From positions 20,279 through 84,278 of the forward strand of contig DYNM01000013.1 of assembly GCA_020721065.1 (NCBI GenBank): 64,000 nt of DNA. Direction: 5' to 3'. The notes under the pieces are model-generated. The model saw only the letters and a list, made by a program, of their open reading frames with translations. It searched no databases and was not told the origin of the DNA. Of the stretch, positions 56,079-64,000 are shown piece by piece. Position 1 is the stretch's first letter. The number at the start of each line of letters is the position of its first letter. The DNA comes from Thiocystis violascens (GTDB taxonomy: Bacteria > Pseudomonadota > Gammaproteobacteria > Chromatiales > Chromatiaceae). The position numbers were made by a program, and so were the translations under genes.

Positions 56079-56178
56079 GATGACCTCGTGTCAACGCGGC
56101 TAACTGTTTTTATCCAAGCAGCGGTTAGTTCTCGTGTTTATTCATTGATTCGCTTGGATCCAATTGAGGCTTTTCCAC

Positions 56179-57299
<1,121 letters not shown>

Positions 57300-57319
57300 C
57301 GACATCGCCGGAGGTTGTG

Positions 57320-58657
57320 ATGATGCGAGGAAATTTGAAATTTGTTGCACCTGTGTTGACGAGTGTGCTGGCGCTGGCTCCGACGCTGGCATTGGCGCAG
57401 GAAGAGGTGCCGACGCTCAACAGTGGCGATACGGCGTGGATGCTGACGGCAACTGCGCTGGTGTTGTTTATGACGATTCCCGGGCTGGCGCTGTTTTATG
57501 GCGGCATGGTGCGGGCCAAGAATGTGTTGTCGATTTTGATGCAGTGTTTTGCGATCACGGCGCTGATGACGGTGCTGTGGGTGCTGTATGGCTACAGTCT
57601 CGCTTTTTCCACCGTTGGGATGGAACAGGGCGTGGTCAATCTCAATTCGTTTATCGGTGGTTTTGACAAGGTGCTGCTCGGCGGCGTGACCCGTGAGAGT
57701 TTGACGTTGGCGATTCCTGAAACGGTGTTTGCGACCTTCCAAATGACGTTTGCCATTATCACGCCGGCGTTGATTGTCGGTGCCTTTGCCGAGCGGATGA
57801 AGTTCTCAGCCTTGCTGCTGTTTATGGGCATTTGGTTCACGCTGGTTTATCTGCCGATTGCGCACATGGTTTGGGGCGGCAACGGGGCGCTGATGTGGGA
57901 TTGGGGCGTGATTGATTTCGCTGGCGGCACCGTCGTTCACATTAACGCCGGTATCGCAGGCTTGGTGGCGGCGCTGGTGCTGGGCAAACGCAAAGGCTAT
58001 CCGACCACCGCGATGCCGCCGCACAACCTCGGCTATACCGTGATCGGAACGTCGATGCTGTGGGTGGGCTGGTTTGGGTTTAACGCAGGCAGCGCAGTGG
58101 CGGCCAATGAGAGCGCAGGCATGGCGATGTTGGTGACGCAGGTCGCAACCGCAACGGCGGCGCTGGCGTGGATGTTTGCGGAATGGATCAGTCACGGCAA
58201 AGCCAGCGTATTGGGCATTGCTTCTGGCGCAGTCGCCGGTTTAGTCGCCATCACTCCCGCGTCGGGCACGGCTGGCCCGCTGGGTGCATTGGCGATTGGT
58301 GCGAGCGCAGGCGTGATCTGTTTTCTCGCCTCCACCAAGTTGAAACGCAAACTCGGTTATGACGACGCGCTGGACGTGTTTGGCGTTCACGCGGTGGGCG
58401 GCATCATCGGCGCATTGTTGACGGGCGTATTCGCAGCGGCGAGCTTGGGCGGCGCGGGTTTGGCGGAAGGCGTCACCATCGGCGGTCAATTGTGGACGCA
58501 AACCAAGGGCGTCTTGGTCACGCTGGTTTATACGGCAGTGGTGAGTTATATCATTCTCAAATTGCTTGATTTAACGATTGGTTTGCGCGTCAACGAAGAG
58601 CAAGAAACAATTGGTCTTGATCTCTCGCAACACGACGAGCGCGGTTATATTCTTTAA
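57320..58657 (+). CDS. amtB: Ammonium transporter AmtB
   Basis: The ATG at 57320 is preferred because GGAGG lies six bases upstream; starts from 57296, overlapping glnK, are possible. The product has 445 residues, a cleavable signal peptide (ending ALA, as in E. coli AmtB) and eleven membrane helices. Family motifs are DTAWMLTATALVLFMTIPGLALFYGG, FAGGTVVHINAGIAGL with the pore His, and DDALDVFGVHAVGGIIGALL with the second pore His. It acts with the GlnK encoded upstream. Confidence 0.95.
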   Translation: MMRGNLKFVAPVLTSVLALAPTLALAQEEVPTLNSGDTAWMLTATALVLFMTIPGLALFYGGMVRAKNVLSILMQCFAITALMTVLWVLYGYSLAFSTVGMEQGVVNLNSFIGGFDKVLLGGVTRESLTLAIPETVFATFQMTFAIITPALIVGAFAERMKFSALLLFMGIWFTLVYLPIAHMVWGGNGALMWDWGVIDFAGGTVVHINAGIAGLVAALVLGKRKGYPTTAMPPHNLGYTVIGTSMLWVGWFGFNAGSAVAANESAGMAMLVTQVATATAALAWMFAEWISHGKASVLGIASGAVAGLVAITPASGTAGPLGALAIGASAGVICFLASTKLKRKLGYDDALDVFGVHAVGGIIGALLTGVFAAASLGGAGLAEGVTIGGQLWTQTKGVLVTLVYTAVVSYIILKLLDLTIGLRVNEEQETIGLDLSQHDERGYIL

Positions 58658-58673
58658 GCGTTCGTTGCAGCAT

Positions 58674-58701
58674 AAAAACCCGCCAAGTGGCGGGTTTTTT
58701 A
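58674..58701 (+). terminator. Rho-independent terminator after amtB
   Basis: A CCCGCCA/TGGCGGG stem extended by flanking A5 and T5-6 runs lies 17 bases after the amtB stop and should end the porin-glnK-amtB transcript. Confidence 0.92.
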
Positions 58702-59106
58702 TTGTCTGCGGCGCGTGTTAATTGCTTTTAATTTAGAGATTAACTGTTTGTTAAAACAACGGTTATGACATGATTTCACCAGCACTTGCCGCACCATTTT
58801 CTGGCTGCGTATTGCATTCAGCGGCGTTAGCGATCAATACGCGCTGCTGCATTCATCTGGCGCTGCTGGCGCGGCGTTGTCTGCAACCGCAATGATGATG
58901 CGAAACTGCCGCGCCACGCATTGACCACCGCGTCAGCGCAGCACCGCTGATTTCACTATTTTTATCACCACTCTCTTGACCGACGGCTTGCCAGCGCCGC
59001 TTGTGCTTATGCCGACGGCGCGTTGGCTTGTCGCCTGTTAGAGTAACGCTGTATTCTTATGCACTGACCTCATACAACAAGCGGAATTGCGCGGAGACCG
59101 GAAACA
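58702..59106. other. Intergenic region with no recognisable gene
   Basis: About 400 bases separate the amtB terminator from the small conserved gene at 59107. The sequence is rich in GCGCTGCTGGCG-like patches but I find no hairpin, repeat of the two families or credible coding frame. The promoter of the downstream gene should be in its last 100 bases, where I see no convincing -35/-10 pair. Confidence 0.5.
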
Positions 59107-59304
59107 ATGAACCAGTTTTACTACGACGCCGTCACCAAAATGGAACAACTCGGCGTCGATGATGAATACATTCAAGGTTGGCAGTGCGGCTTCCTTCAAA
59201 ACCCCAAGCGCGAAGAACAACGTCTGACCGATGCCTATGAAGCGGGCTACGGCGATGGTGAGGAGAAAAATACTGACAATTTCGGCGAGTGGGTAAAAGA
59301 GTAA
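59107..59304 (+). CDS. Small conserved acidic protein
   Basis: The 65-residue protein is acidic, opens NQFYYDAVTKMEQLGVDDEY and continues with IQGWQCGFLQNPKREEQRL, then DAYEAGYGDGEEKNTDNF. I recall close relatives of the same size in other proteobacteria, with no assigned function. GGAAA lies five bases before the ATG and a strong terminator follows, so it is a single-gene unit. Many Tyr and Gly-Asp patches suggest a folded protein rather than disordered tail. Confidence 0.75.
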   Translation: MNQFYYDAVTKMEQLGVDDEYIQGWQCGFLQNPKREEQRLTDAYEAGYGDGEEKNTDNFGEWVKE

Positions 59305-59325
59305 TCAGGTTTGCAAGGCTTCATC

Positions 59326-59353
59326 AAAAAAGGCGGTGATGCCGCCTTTTTTT
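59326..59353. terminator. Bidirectional terminator between small gene and glycosyltransferase
   Basis: A6-GGCGG, a TGATG loop and CCGCC-T7 form a symmetric hairpin with A and T runs on both sides, able to end both the 65-residue gene and the minus-strand Bat-like cluster. Confidence 0.9.
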
Positions 59354-59357
59354 GTGT

Positions 59358-60863
59358 CTAGCGTTTCGTGTCGCACCAATGCAGATGCCACACTTGCAGC
59401 GGCTGGGGACAGGGCGCAGTCGGCGCTGATCCGGGTGGACACGCCGTCACTGCGCGCTTCATCGTGCAATGCAACCCCGGCTGCGGCGGCAACTGCGCAG
59501 CGCGGGCGACAATCCACAACGGCGGTTTAATGGTGTCCAGCGCCACTCGCGGTGCAGTTTCACCGCGCAGATATTCCGATGGGCGCGTCAGCCCCGGCCA
59601 TTGGGTAATCGCTTGATTGTGCGTGTAAAAGCGCAGCATCGCAGTGGTTTGATAGCGATCTGCAAACACCGGCGCATCCAGCGTCGTCACGACAGCGGCT
59701 AATTCCGCGAAGCCGTGCGTTTCGCGCCCCAACCGTTTGAATCCCTCCGGCAGCGGCATGAGTCCAGTCGTCGCCTGCACCGCATAAATGCTCACAATCA
59801 AGACGTTAGCCACTGCCGCGCCCAGCACCCAGCGCCAGCAGTCGCCGACCCAACGCACCAGTAACGGTGCTGCCGTCAACAGCGCCATCGCTGGCCAATT
59901 CGCCTCCACTGAACTGAATCTGGCAATCACGCCAAAAAATGCCAATGGAAACAACGTCGCGGCAACTAACAACGACCGCGCTGGTGGCGTCATCTCACCC
60001 AACATGCTCCGCCTTGTCGTCGCATCCACACTGACCACTTTGCGCCCGATCACAACGAGCAGCGCCCCCCACAATCCCAACTGCGTCGCCACATATTCCG
60101 CCACGCTCGCCACCCGCTCACCGCTGGATAACGGCTCCGGCGGTGACAACTGCGTCGCCGCCAACGTGCCCATATCCGTCGCCAAACCGTGCCCCAGTTG
60201 AAACCGCATCGTTAGCCAGTCGTGTTGCGCATTCCACAGCAGATGCGGCGCAAACACGATCAGCGCCACCGCTGCGCCGAGATACGGCCAAGGCGTCCGC
60301 AGCGCCCGCCAATCGTGGCGGAGCAGCGCCCACAGCACAATCGGACCGATCAACACCATCGTGTATTTTCCCAGCAGCCCCAGCCCAATCGCCGCACCCG
60401 CCGTCAACCACCGCCGTCGCTCTCCCGCCAATGCCCGCTCACTTTCGTGCAGCGCCAGCGCCCAGCCCAATGCCAGCGCCGTATCTGGAGTGGTGATGAC
60501 CCCGCCGATTAACGCCGGCAGCGTCGTCCCCACCACCACCAGCGCCAGCGCCACTTCGTACCGCGTAAAACCGCAATGACGATACAAGCTGGCGAGCACC
60601 AACAACGTGATCAATCCAGCGCCCAAACCACCGAGCCGCGCCATCACTGCCGAACCCGGCTCCAGCCACGTCGTCAGTCCGAGCACCGCCACGCCGGGCG
60701 GATGATCGAAATAGCCCCACGCTAACTGTTGCGCCCAATCAAAGTAATAGGCTTCATCCTGCGTCACCGGCACCAACGCCGCGATGCTCAATCGCCACAG
60801 CACCAGCGCCGCAATCACTGCCAGCGCCAGCGTCTCCGTCCTCAACTGCGCTGGCTGTGTCAT
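59358..60863 (-). CDS. ArnT/PMT-like membrane glycosyltransferase (GT39)
   Basis: The ATG at 60863, overlapping the VWA gene stop by four bases, gives 501 residues. The catalytic loop motif is VTQDEAYYFDWAQQLAWGYF, followed by DHPPGVAVL, and about eleven membrane helices are present. It should move a sugar from a polyprenyl carrier to an envelope acceptor. Being last in the Bat-like cluster is unusual for this family and suggests a modification of the secreted or periplasmic target of that cluster, by inference. Confidence 0.87.
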   Translation of the reverse strand: MTQPAQLRTETLALAVIAALVLWRLSIAALVPVTQDEAYYFDWAQQLAWGYFDHPPGVAVLGLTTWLEPGSAVMARLGGLGAGLITLLVLASLYRHCGFTRYEVALALVVVGTTLPALIGGVITTPDTALALGWALALHESERALAGERRRWLTAGAAIGLGLLGKYTMVLIGPIVLWALLRHDWRALRTPWPYLGAAVALIVFAPHLLWNAQHDWLTMRFQLGHGLATDMGTLAATQLSPPEPLSSGERVASVAEYVATQLGLWGALLVVIGRKVVSVDATTRRSMLGEMTPPARSLLVAATLFPLAFFGVIARFSSVEANWPAMALLTAAPLLVRWVGDCWRWVLGAAVANVLIVSIYAVQATTGLMPLPEGFKRLGRETHGFAELAAVVTTLDAPVFADRYQTTAMLRFYTHNQAITQWPGLTRPSEYLRGETAPRVALDTIKPPLWIVARAAQLPPQPGLHCTMKRAVTACPPGSAPTAPCPQPLQVWHLHWCDTKR

Positions 60864-61837
60864 TGCCGCCACCACCGCGCCAGCGCCAAACCCACGCTCA
60901 ACAGCAATGCGCCCGCTGCTGGCCACATAAACAACGCCCGCTGTGGACGAAACATGCGTTGCTCGCGGTCGGTGGGTTCCAATTCATCGAGCTGGGCAGA
61001 CACCGCCTCCAACTCCTCACGGTTAGTCGCCGCAAAAAACTGCCCACCCGTGAGCGTGGCAATGTGCCGCAACGTCGCCGGATCAAAATCATCGCCTTGT
61101 CGTCGCCGCAGCATTCCAAACGGCGTGCGCACGCCCAACTCACCGCCGCCGATGCCGATGGTATAAACCCGCACTCCCGCTTGTGCTGCCAACTGCGCCG
61201 CCGCGATGGGTTCCAAAGTGCCCGCCGTGTTCTGCCCGTCAGTGAGCACAATCAACACCCGCTGCCCTGCTGGCTGCTCGCGCAGCCGTTTGATGCCAAG
61301 CCCAATCGCATCGCCGAGCGCCGTCTCGCGCCCCGCCAGCCCAATCACCGCCTCATTTAACAACGTCGCCACCGTCGCACCATCAAAGGTCAGCGGCGTC
61401 TGCAAATAGGCTTGAGTGCCAAACAGAATCAACCCCAGTCGGTCGTGCTCACGGCGCTGGATAAAACGACTCGCCACCGCCTGCACCACCGCCAAGCGTG
61501 ACACTGCTTGCCCGTTCAACTCGTAATCCTCCTGTTCCATGCTGCCGGAGATGTCGAGCGCCAACATCAGATCGCGCCCCGCAACTGGCAATCCCAACGG
61601 CTCACCCAGCCATTGCGGACGCGCTGCCGCCAGCACCAATAACGTCCACGCCAGCCCGGCAAGCAGTAAATGCAGCCACTGCGTACGACCGGCTGGCGCA
61701 GTGCTGGCGCTCGGCAATTGCGCGAAAAACGGCAGTCGCAACGCTGCGCCGATGGTTTCGGGCGCTCGCGGCAGCCATCGCGCCAGCACTGGCAGCGGGA
61801 GCGTGAGTAATAGCCACGGCCATTCAAAACTGAGCAT
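60860..61837 (-). CDS. BatA-like VWA-domain membrane protein
   Basis: The ATG at 61837 gives 325 residues. Two N-terminal hydrophobic segments flank a short loop (FEWPWLLLTLPLPVLARWLP). The VWA domain has the MIDAS site DISGSMEQED, then TLLNEAVIGLAGRETALGDA and VLTDGQNTAGT. A C-terminal membrane helix ends the chain. It matches BatA proteins of the Bacteroides/aerotolerance and MoxR-linked type, thought to be chaperone-like. It is chained by overlaps to the DUF4381 gene before and the glycosyltransferase after it. Confidence 0.9.
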   Translation of the reverse strand: MLSFEWPWLLLTLPLPVLARWLPRAPETIGAALRLPFFAQLPSASTAPAGRTQWLHLLLAGLAWTLLVLAAARPQWLGEPLGLPVAGRDLMLALDISGSMEQEDYELNGQAVSRLAVVQAVASRFIQRREHDRLGLILFGTQAYLQTPLTFDGATVATLLNEAVIGLAGRETALGDAIGLGIKRLREQPAGQRVLIVLTDGQNTAGTLEPIAAAQLAAQAGVRVYTIGIGGGELGVRTPFGMLRRRQGDDFDPATLRHIATLTGGQFFAATNREELEAVSAQLDELEPTDREQRMFRPQRALFMWPAAGALLLSVGLALARWWRQ

Positions 61838-62312
61838 CAGAGTTTCTCTCTCGACGAATCCAGTCCCGCGCTGCTTGATGCAAGCGTTCAGCATCCGCTG
61901 CCGATACCACCTCCGCCCGATATGCCGCATGACGCAGCACCTGCCCCGCCGTGCTGTCCATAAACTCGCCGCCGTTCGCGTCAAGAAATTCCAGCCACTC
62001 GCGCCCAGTCAGACCGGCGACCTGCGGCGCTGGCCAGCGCGTCAACGCCACCCGCCGCAGCAGTTGTGACACCTCAACCGCAAAGCAGCGTCCGTCGCTA
62101 TCAACCTGAAATTGTGCGTGCAGCGCCGCCAATTCGCGCAATGCCTGCCGCGAGCTGGCGCGACGTTGGCGCTGCTGCCAGCCGCGCCACAGCAGCCAGA
62201 TCATCACTAACAATACTCCCGTCACCAGCCACCAGCCCGGCGCTGGCGGCCACCAACTCATCGGTTCTGGCAGATGCCAAGCGCGTAATTCCAACGCAGT
62301 CTCCGCTGTCAT
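61824..62312 (-). CDS. DUF4381-family membrane protein
   Basis: The ATG at 62312 overlaps the DUF58 stop by four bases and gives 162 residues. One membrane helix (PGWWLVTGVLLVMIWLLW) is followed by a soluble DUF4381 part with SQLLRRVALTRWPAPQVAGLTGREWLEFLD. These proteins sit between DUF58 and BatA genes in MoxR clusters. The function is unknown. It overlaps the VWA gene by 14 bases. Confidence 0.86.
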   Translation of the reverse strand: MTAETALELRAWHLPEPMSWWPPAPGWWLVTGVLLVMIWLLWRGWQQRQRRASSRQALRELAALHAQFQVDSDGRCFAVEVSQLLRRVALTRWPAPQVAGLTGREWLEFLDANGGEFMDSTAGQVLRHAAYRAEVVSAADAERLHQAARDWIRRERNSDAQF

Positions 62313-63241
62313 CGCGGCATCCTCAGTCGCGCACCCAGCCCCTGCGCCAGCGTTGCCGCAACCGGTTGATCCGTCGCCACTTGCAGCAAATGCGCCCGAT
62401 GACGCTGCGCGAGTTGCTGCAACGTGAGCAGCCGGTGCTGAAAAATCTGTTGATAAGCGTGGCGCTGATCGGCGCGAGTTACATCCAACTGCCGCTGCTG
62501 GCATCCATCGCTGATGAGATAGCGCCCCGGCGGTGGCGCGACCGCTTCCAGCGGGTCATAAATCAAAATCAGCACCACTTCGCGCCCAGCGGTGAGTTGT
62601 CCGAGCCAGGCGCTGTGCTCCGCCTGAATGCCCGCAAAATCGCTGATAACAGCCAGCAAACTGCCCGGGCGCAGGTGTCGCGCCAACGCAGTCGCCGCTG
62701 CCATCACTGAGGAATAGCCGTTGCTGCTGGCGCGGGGCGCCGCGCAGAGGCGCTCCAATAAAGGCAATAAACCGGCGTTACGCGCCGCAGGTTGGCGATA
62801 AAACTGGTGCTGTTCATCAAATATCAAACCGCCCACGCGGTCGCCGCGCTCCACTGCCGCCCAACCCAGCACGGCGGCGACTTCGGCGGCGATCACGCTT
62901 TTGAAAGCGACGCGGCTACCAAACTGGAGCGAGGCGCTTTGATCGACCAGCAGCCACACCGGGCGCTCGCGCTCCTCCCGAAATAACTTGACGTGCGGGA
63001 TGCCGCTGCGAGCGGTGACGCGCCAATCCATGTGGCGCGAATCATCGCCGGGCTGATACACCCGCACTTCGTCAAATTCCATGCCGCGCCCGCGCAGTCG
63101 GGATAGATGACCGCCGCTGCGAATCGCCAACACGCGCCCACGCGGAGCGAGATTGAGACGCTGCGCTTGCCCGCGCAACGCAATTAACGCCTTGAGTTCG
63201 GGATGAATACCGGGGAATTGAAAAGGGGCAGGTGTAGACAT
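62309..63241 (-). CDS. DUF58-domain protein of MoxR/Bat cluster
   Basis: The 310-residue protein has the DUF58 core SRLRGRGMEFDEVRVYQPGDDSRHMDWRVTARSG with VWLLVDQSASLQFGSR after it, a VWA-like site. The ATG immediately follows the TAA of the frame-restored DUF29 gene, with no ribosome site of its own, so it probably depends on translation running down from DUF29. A MoxR ATPase, usually upstream, is missing here. Confidence 0.9.
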   Translation of the reverse strand: MSTPAPFQFPGIHPELKALIALRGQAQRLNLAPRGRVLAIRSGGHLSRLRGRGMEFDEVRVYQPGDDSRHMDWRVTARSGIPHVKLFREERERPVWLLVDQSASLQFGSRVAFKSVIAAEVAAVLGWAAVERGDRVGGLIFDEQHQFYRQPAARNAGLLPLLERLCAAPRASSNGYSSVMAAATALARHLRPGSLLAVISDFAGIQAEHSAWLGQLTAGREVVLILIYDPLEAVAPPPGRYLISDGCQQRQLDVTRADQRHAYQQIFQHRLLTLQQLAQRHRAHLLQVATDQPVAATLAQGLGARLRMPR

Positions 63242-63717
63242 TTAATGATCGAAAGTGCTGGGATAATAATTTTTATCCAATAATTGTGCGATTGAATAAG
63301 GACAAGTTGGCGGAAAAGTAGCAATGGGCAACTGCGTTTCATCGCTGGCTAATTGCATCGCTTCAGCATAGGCTTCAATAATCGTTACAGCAAGCAGTGA
63401 GTTAAGCGCGAGTGTTTTTTTAACCGTGTATTTAAGCGGTTGCGTTGCTCAATAATCGTTGCACGCCAACTGTCAGCCTTGAATTCGCGCCAGCGTGCGC
63501 TTAAAGTCGTTAATTGATATTTCCACTTTAATAAATGTGCGAGCAAAAGCGTCAACCGATTTTCAAGCTCATGCTGTTCGCTTTTACCCATATCGCTCAA
63601 TTCTGCCAATAAATGCTCAACATCCAATTCTGCATAACGCCCAGCGCGGAGCAATTCAGCATTGCGTGTTGCCCAAGCGGAATAATCAGTTTGATATAGC
63701 GTGCTTAATTCAGTCAT
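63242..63717 (-). pseudogene. DUF29-domain protein, interrupted by a -1 frameshift at A7
   Basis: The first frame starts at 63717 with TELSTLYQTDYSAWATRN and holds the first two thirds of a DUF29 domain, ending at a TAA at 63385-63387 after 110 residues. In the -1 frame the sequence continues with TLALNSLLAVTIIEAYAEA and LPIATFPPTCPYSIAQLLD, a normal DUF29 end, and stops at 63242-63244. The frames join at a run of seven A residues on the minus strand (63415-63421). It may be a broken gene, a sequencing error in the run, or a product of -1 slippage. The exact fit to the DUF58 start is notable. Confidence 0.85.
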
Positions 63718-63820
63718 GGTCTCAACGCTCGTTTTTTAAGTGGCAATCAATGTTGTTGTTCTCAATGCTGTTGTTATCGCCGGAATCAAAAACCAGTCGC
63801 ACGAAAGACACGGCTAACGC

Positions 63821-63928
63821 ATGACTATCATAACGGCTACTGTTTCATTTGTCATGCAGCGCCGCTATGCGTTGGGCAGTTGCGCAAAGTACAGTAAATG
63901 CTGCCGTTTGGGTGAAGATGCCACATAA
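63821..63928 (+). CDS. Possible 35-residue Cys-rich small protein
   Basis: A short frame starts at ATG 63821 and ends with TAA at 63926-63928, the first base of which lies at the edge of a strong terminator. The product is basic, with TIITATVSFVMQRRYALGSC at the start and AKYSKCCRLGEDAT at the end, so three Cys residues lie within eight positions. I see no convincing ribosome site, and no relative is known to me. The terminator placement is the main support. Confidence 0.35.
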   Translation: MTIITATVSFVMQRRYALGSCAKYSKCCRLGEDAT

Positions 63929-63967
63929 AAAACCCGCTCACCAAGTGAATTGGGAGCGGGTTTTTTA
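63927..63967. terminator. Strong rho-independent terminator near the right edge
   Basis: A6-CCCGCTC pairs with GAGCGGG-T6, with an inner CCAA/TTGG extension and a 5-base loop. It is symmetric and can act on both strands. A minus-strand frame ending at 63981 (last residues STNPQ) enters from the right edge and may be the gene it terminates. Confidence 0.9.
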
Positions 63968-64000
63968 TAGCGCCGGTGCGTTATTGCGGGTTGGTACTCA

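Noticed and set aside
58770..58895. A 41-residue frame in the gap after amtB
   Set aside because: It has no ribosome site and unremarkable composition, and no terminator follows. I treat it as chance.

Overview
The window reads as chromosomal core DNA of a gammaproteobacterium. The argument is gene order. An ndk-rlmN-pilW-rodZ-hisS-yfgM-bamB-der block (20904-29197), the sdhE-ygfX pair, rsmA, comM-ubiK followed by glnK-amtB, and zapD with yacG are all arrangements typical of that class. Cobalamin salvage, a RuBisCO-like protein, a form of IscA plus SufE and an RTX protein would fit an environmental, possibly sulfur-cycle lineage, but no gene here fixes the genus. I see no rRNA, tRNA, CRISPR array, prophage or insertion sequence.

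Layout. 1-9704: a SPOR membrane protein, a secreted trypsin-like protease with a COG4255-type partner, a large RTX protein with its own terminator, YjdM/PhnA, a LysR regulator with a small conserved partner, a diguanylate cyclase and an FmdB-type zinc ribbon. 9847-15074: moaA, then a riboswitch-controlled btuB-cobT unit and a glutamine cyclotransferase. 15100-20345: a PMT/ArnT-like glycosyltransferase with a PAP2 phosphatase, then a Pat/PatZ-type protein acetyltransferase. 20346-20903 is an AT-rich gap holding a perfect 33-nt palindrome. 20904-29197 is the core block on the minus strand. 29417-37016: a GspE-type ATPase, an HDOD protein, sufE and iscA, a RuBisCO-like protein, nadA and guaB. 37201-46974: two proteins of unknown role, zapD, a patatin type Vd autotransporter, yacG, a giant transglutaminase/DUF2126 protein and a bacteriohemerythrin. 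47131-53856: sdhE-ygfX-rsmA-bioF, a nitrilase-family amidase, an Fsr-like transporter, a retropepsin-like protein and DUF3422. 54017-58657: comM, ubiK, then a TorF porin, glnK and amtB behind a near-consensus sigma-54 promoter, which points to nitrogen control. 59107-64000: a small conserved protein and a translationally chained Bat-like cluster (DUF58-DUF4381-VWA-glycosyltransferase) preceded by a frameshifted DUF29 gene.

The most distinctive feature is repeat content. Two families of short dispersed elements sit at gene borders. One is built from tandem heptamers (GTTGTCA/TGACAAC) in inverted arrangement, with copies near 17510, 23695, 33127, 47849, 53891 and 55854. The other is a C6/G6 stem followed by a second G6 run, with copies near 12000, 20862, 22399 and a related hairpin at 46505. 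One G6 copy lies in frame inside bamB and encodes part of the protein, and one heptamer copy supplies the stop codon of ygfX. In addition, four of the nine convergent gene pairs share a single TTAA or CTAA as both stop codons, and several genes change base composition sharply within the reading frame.
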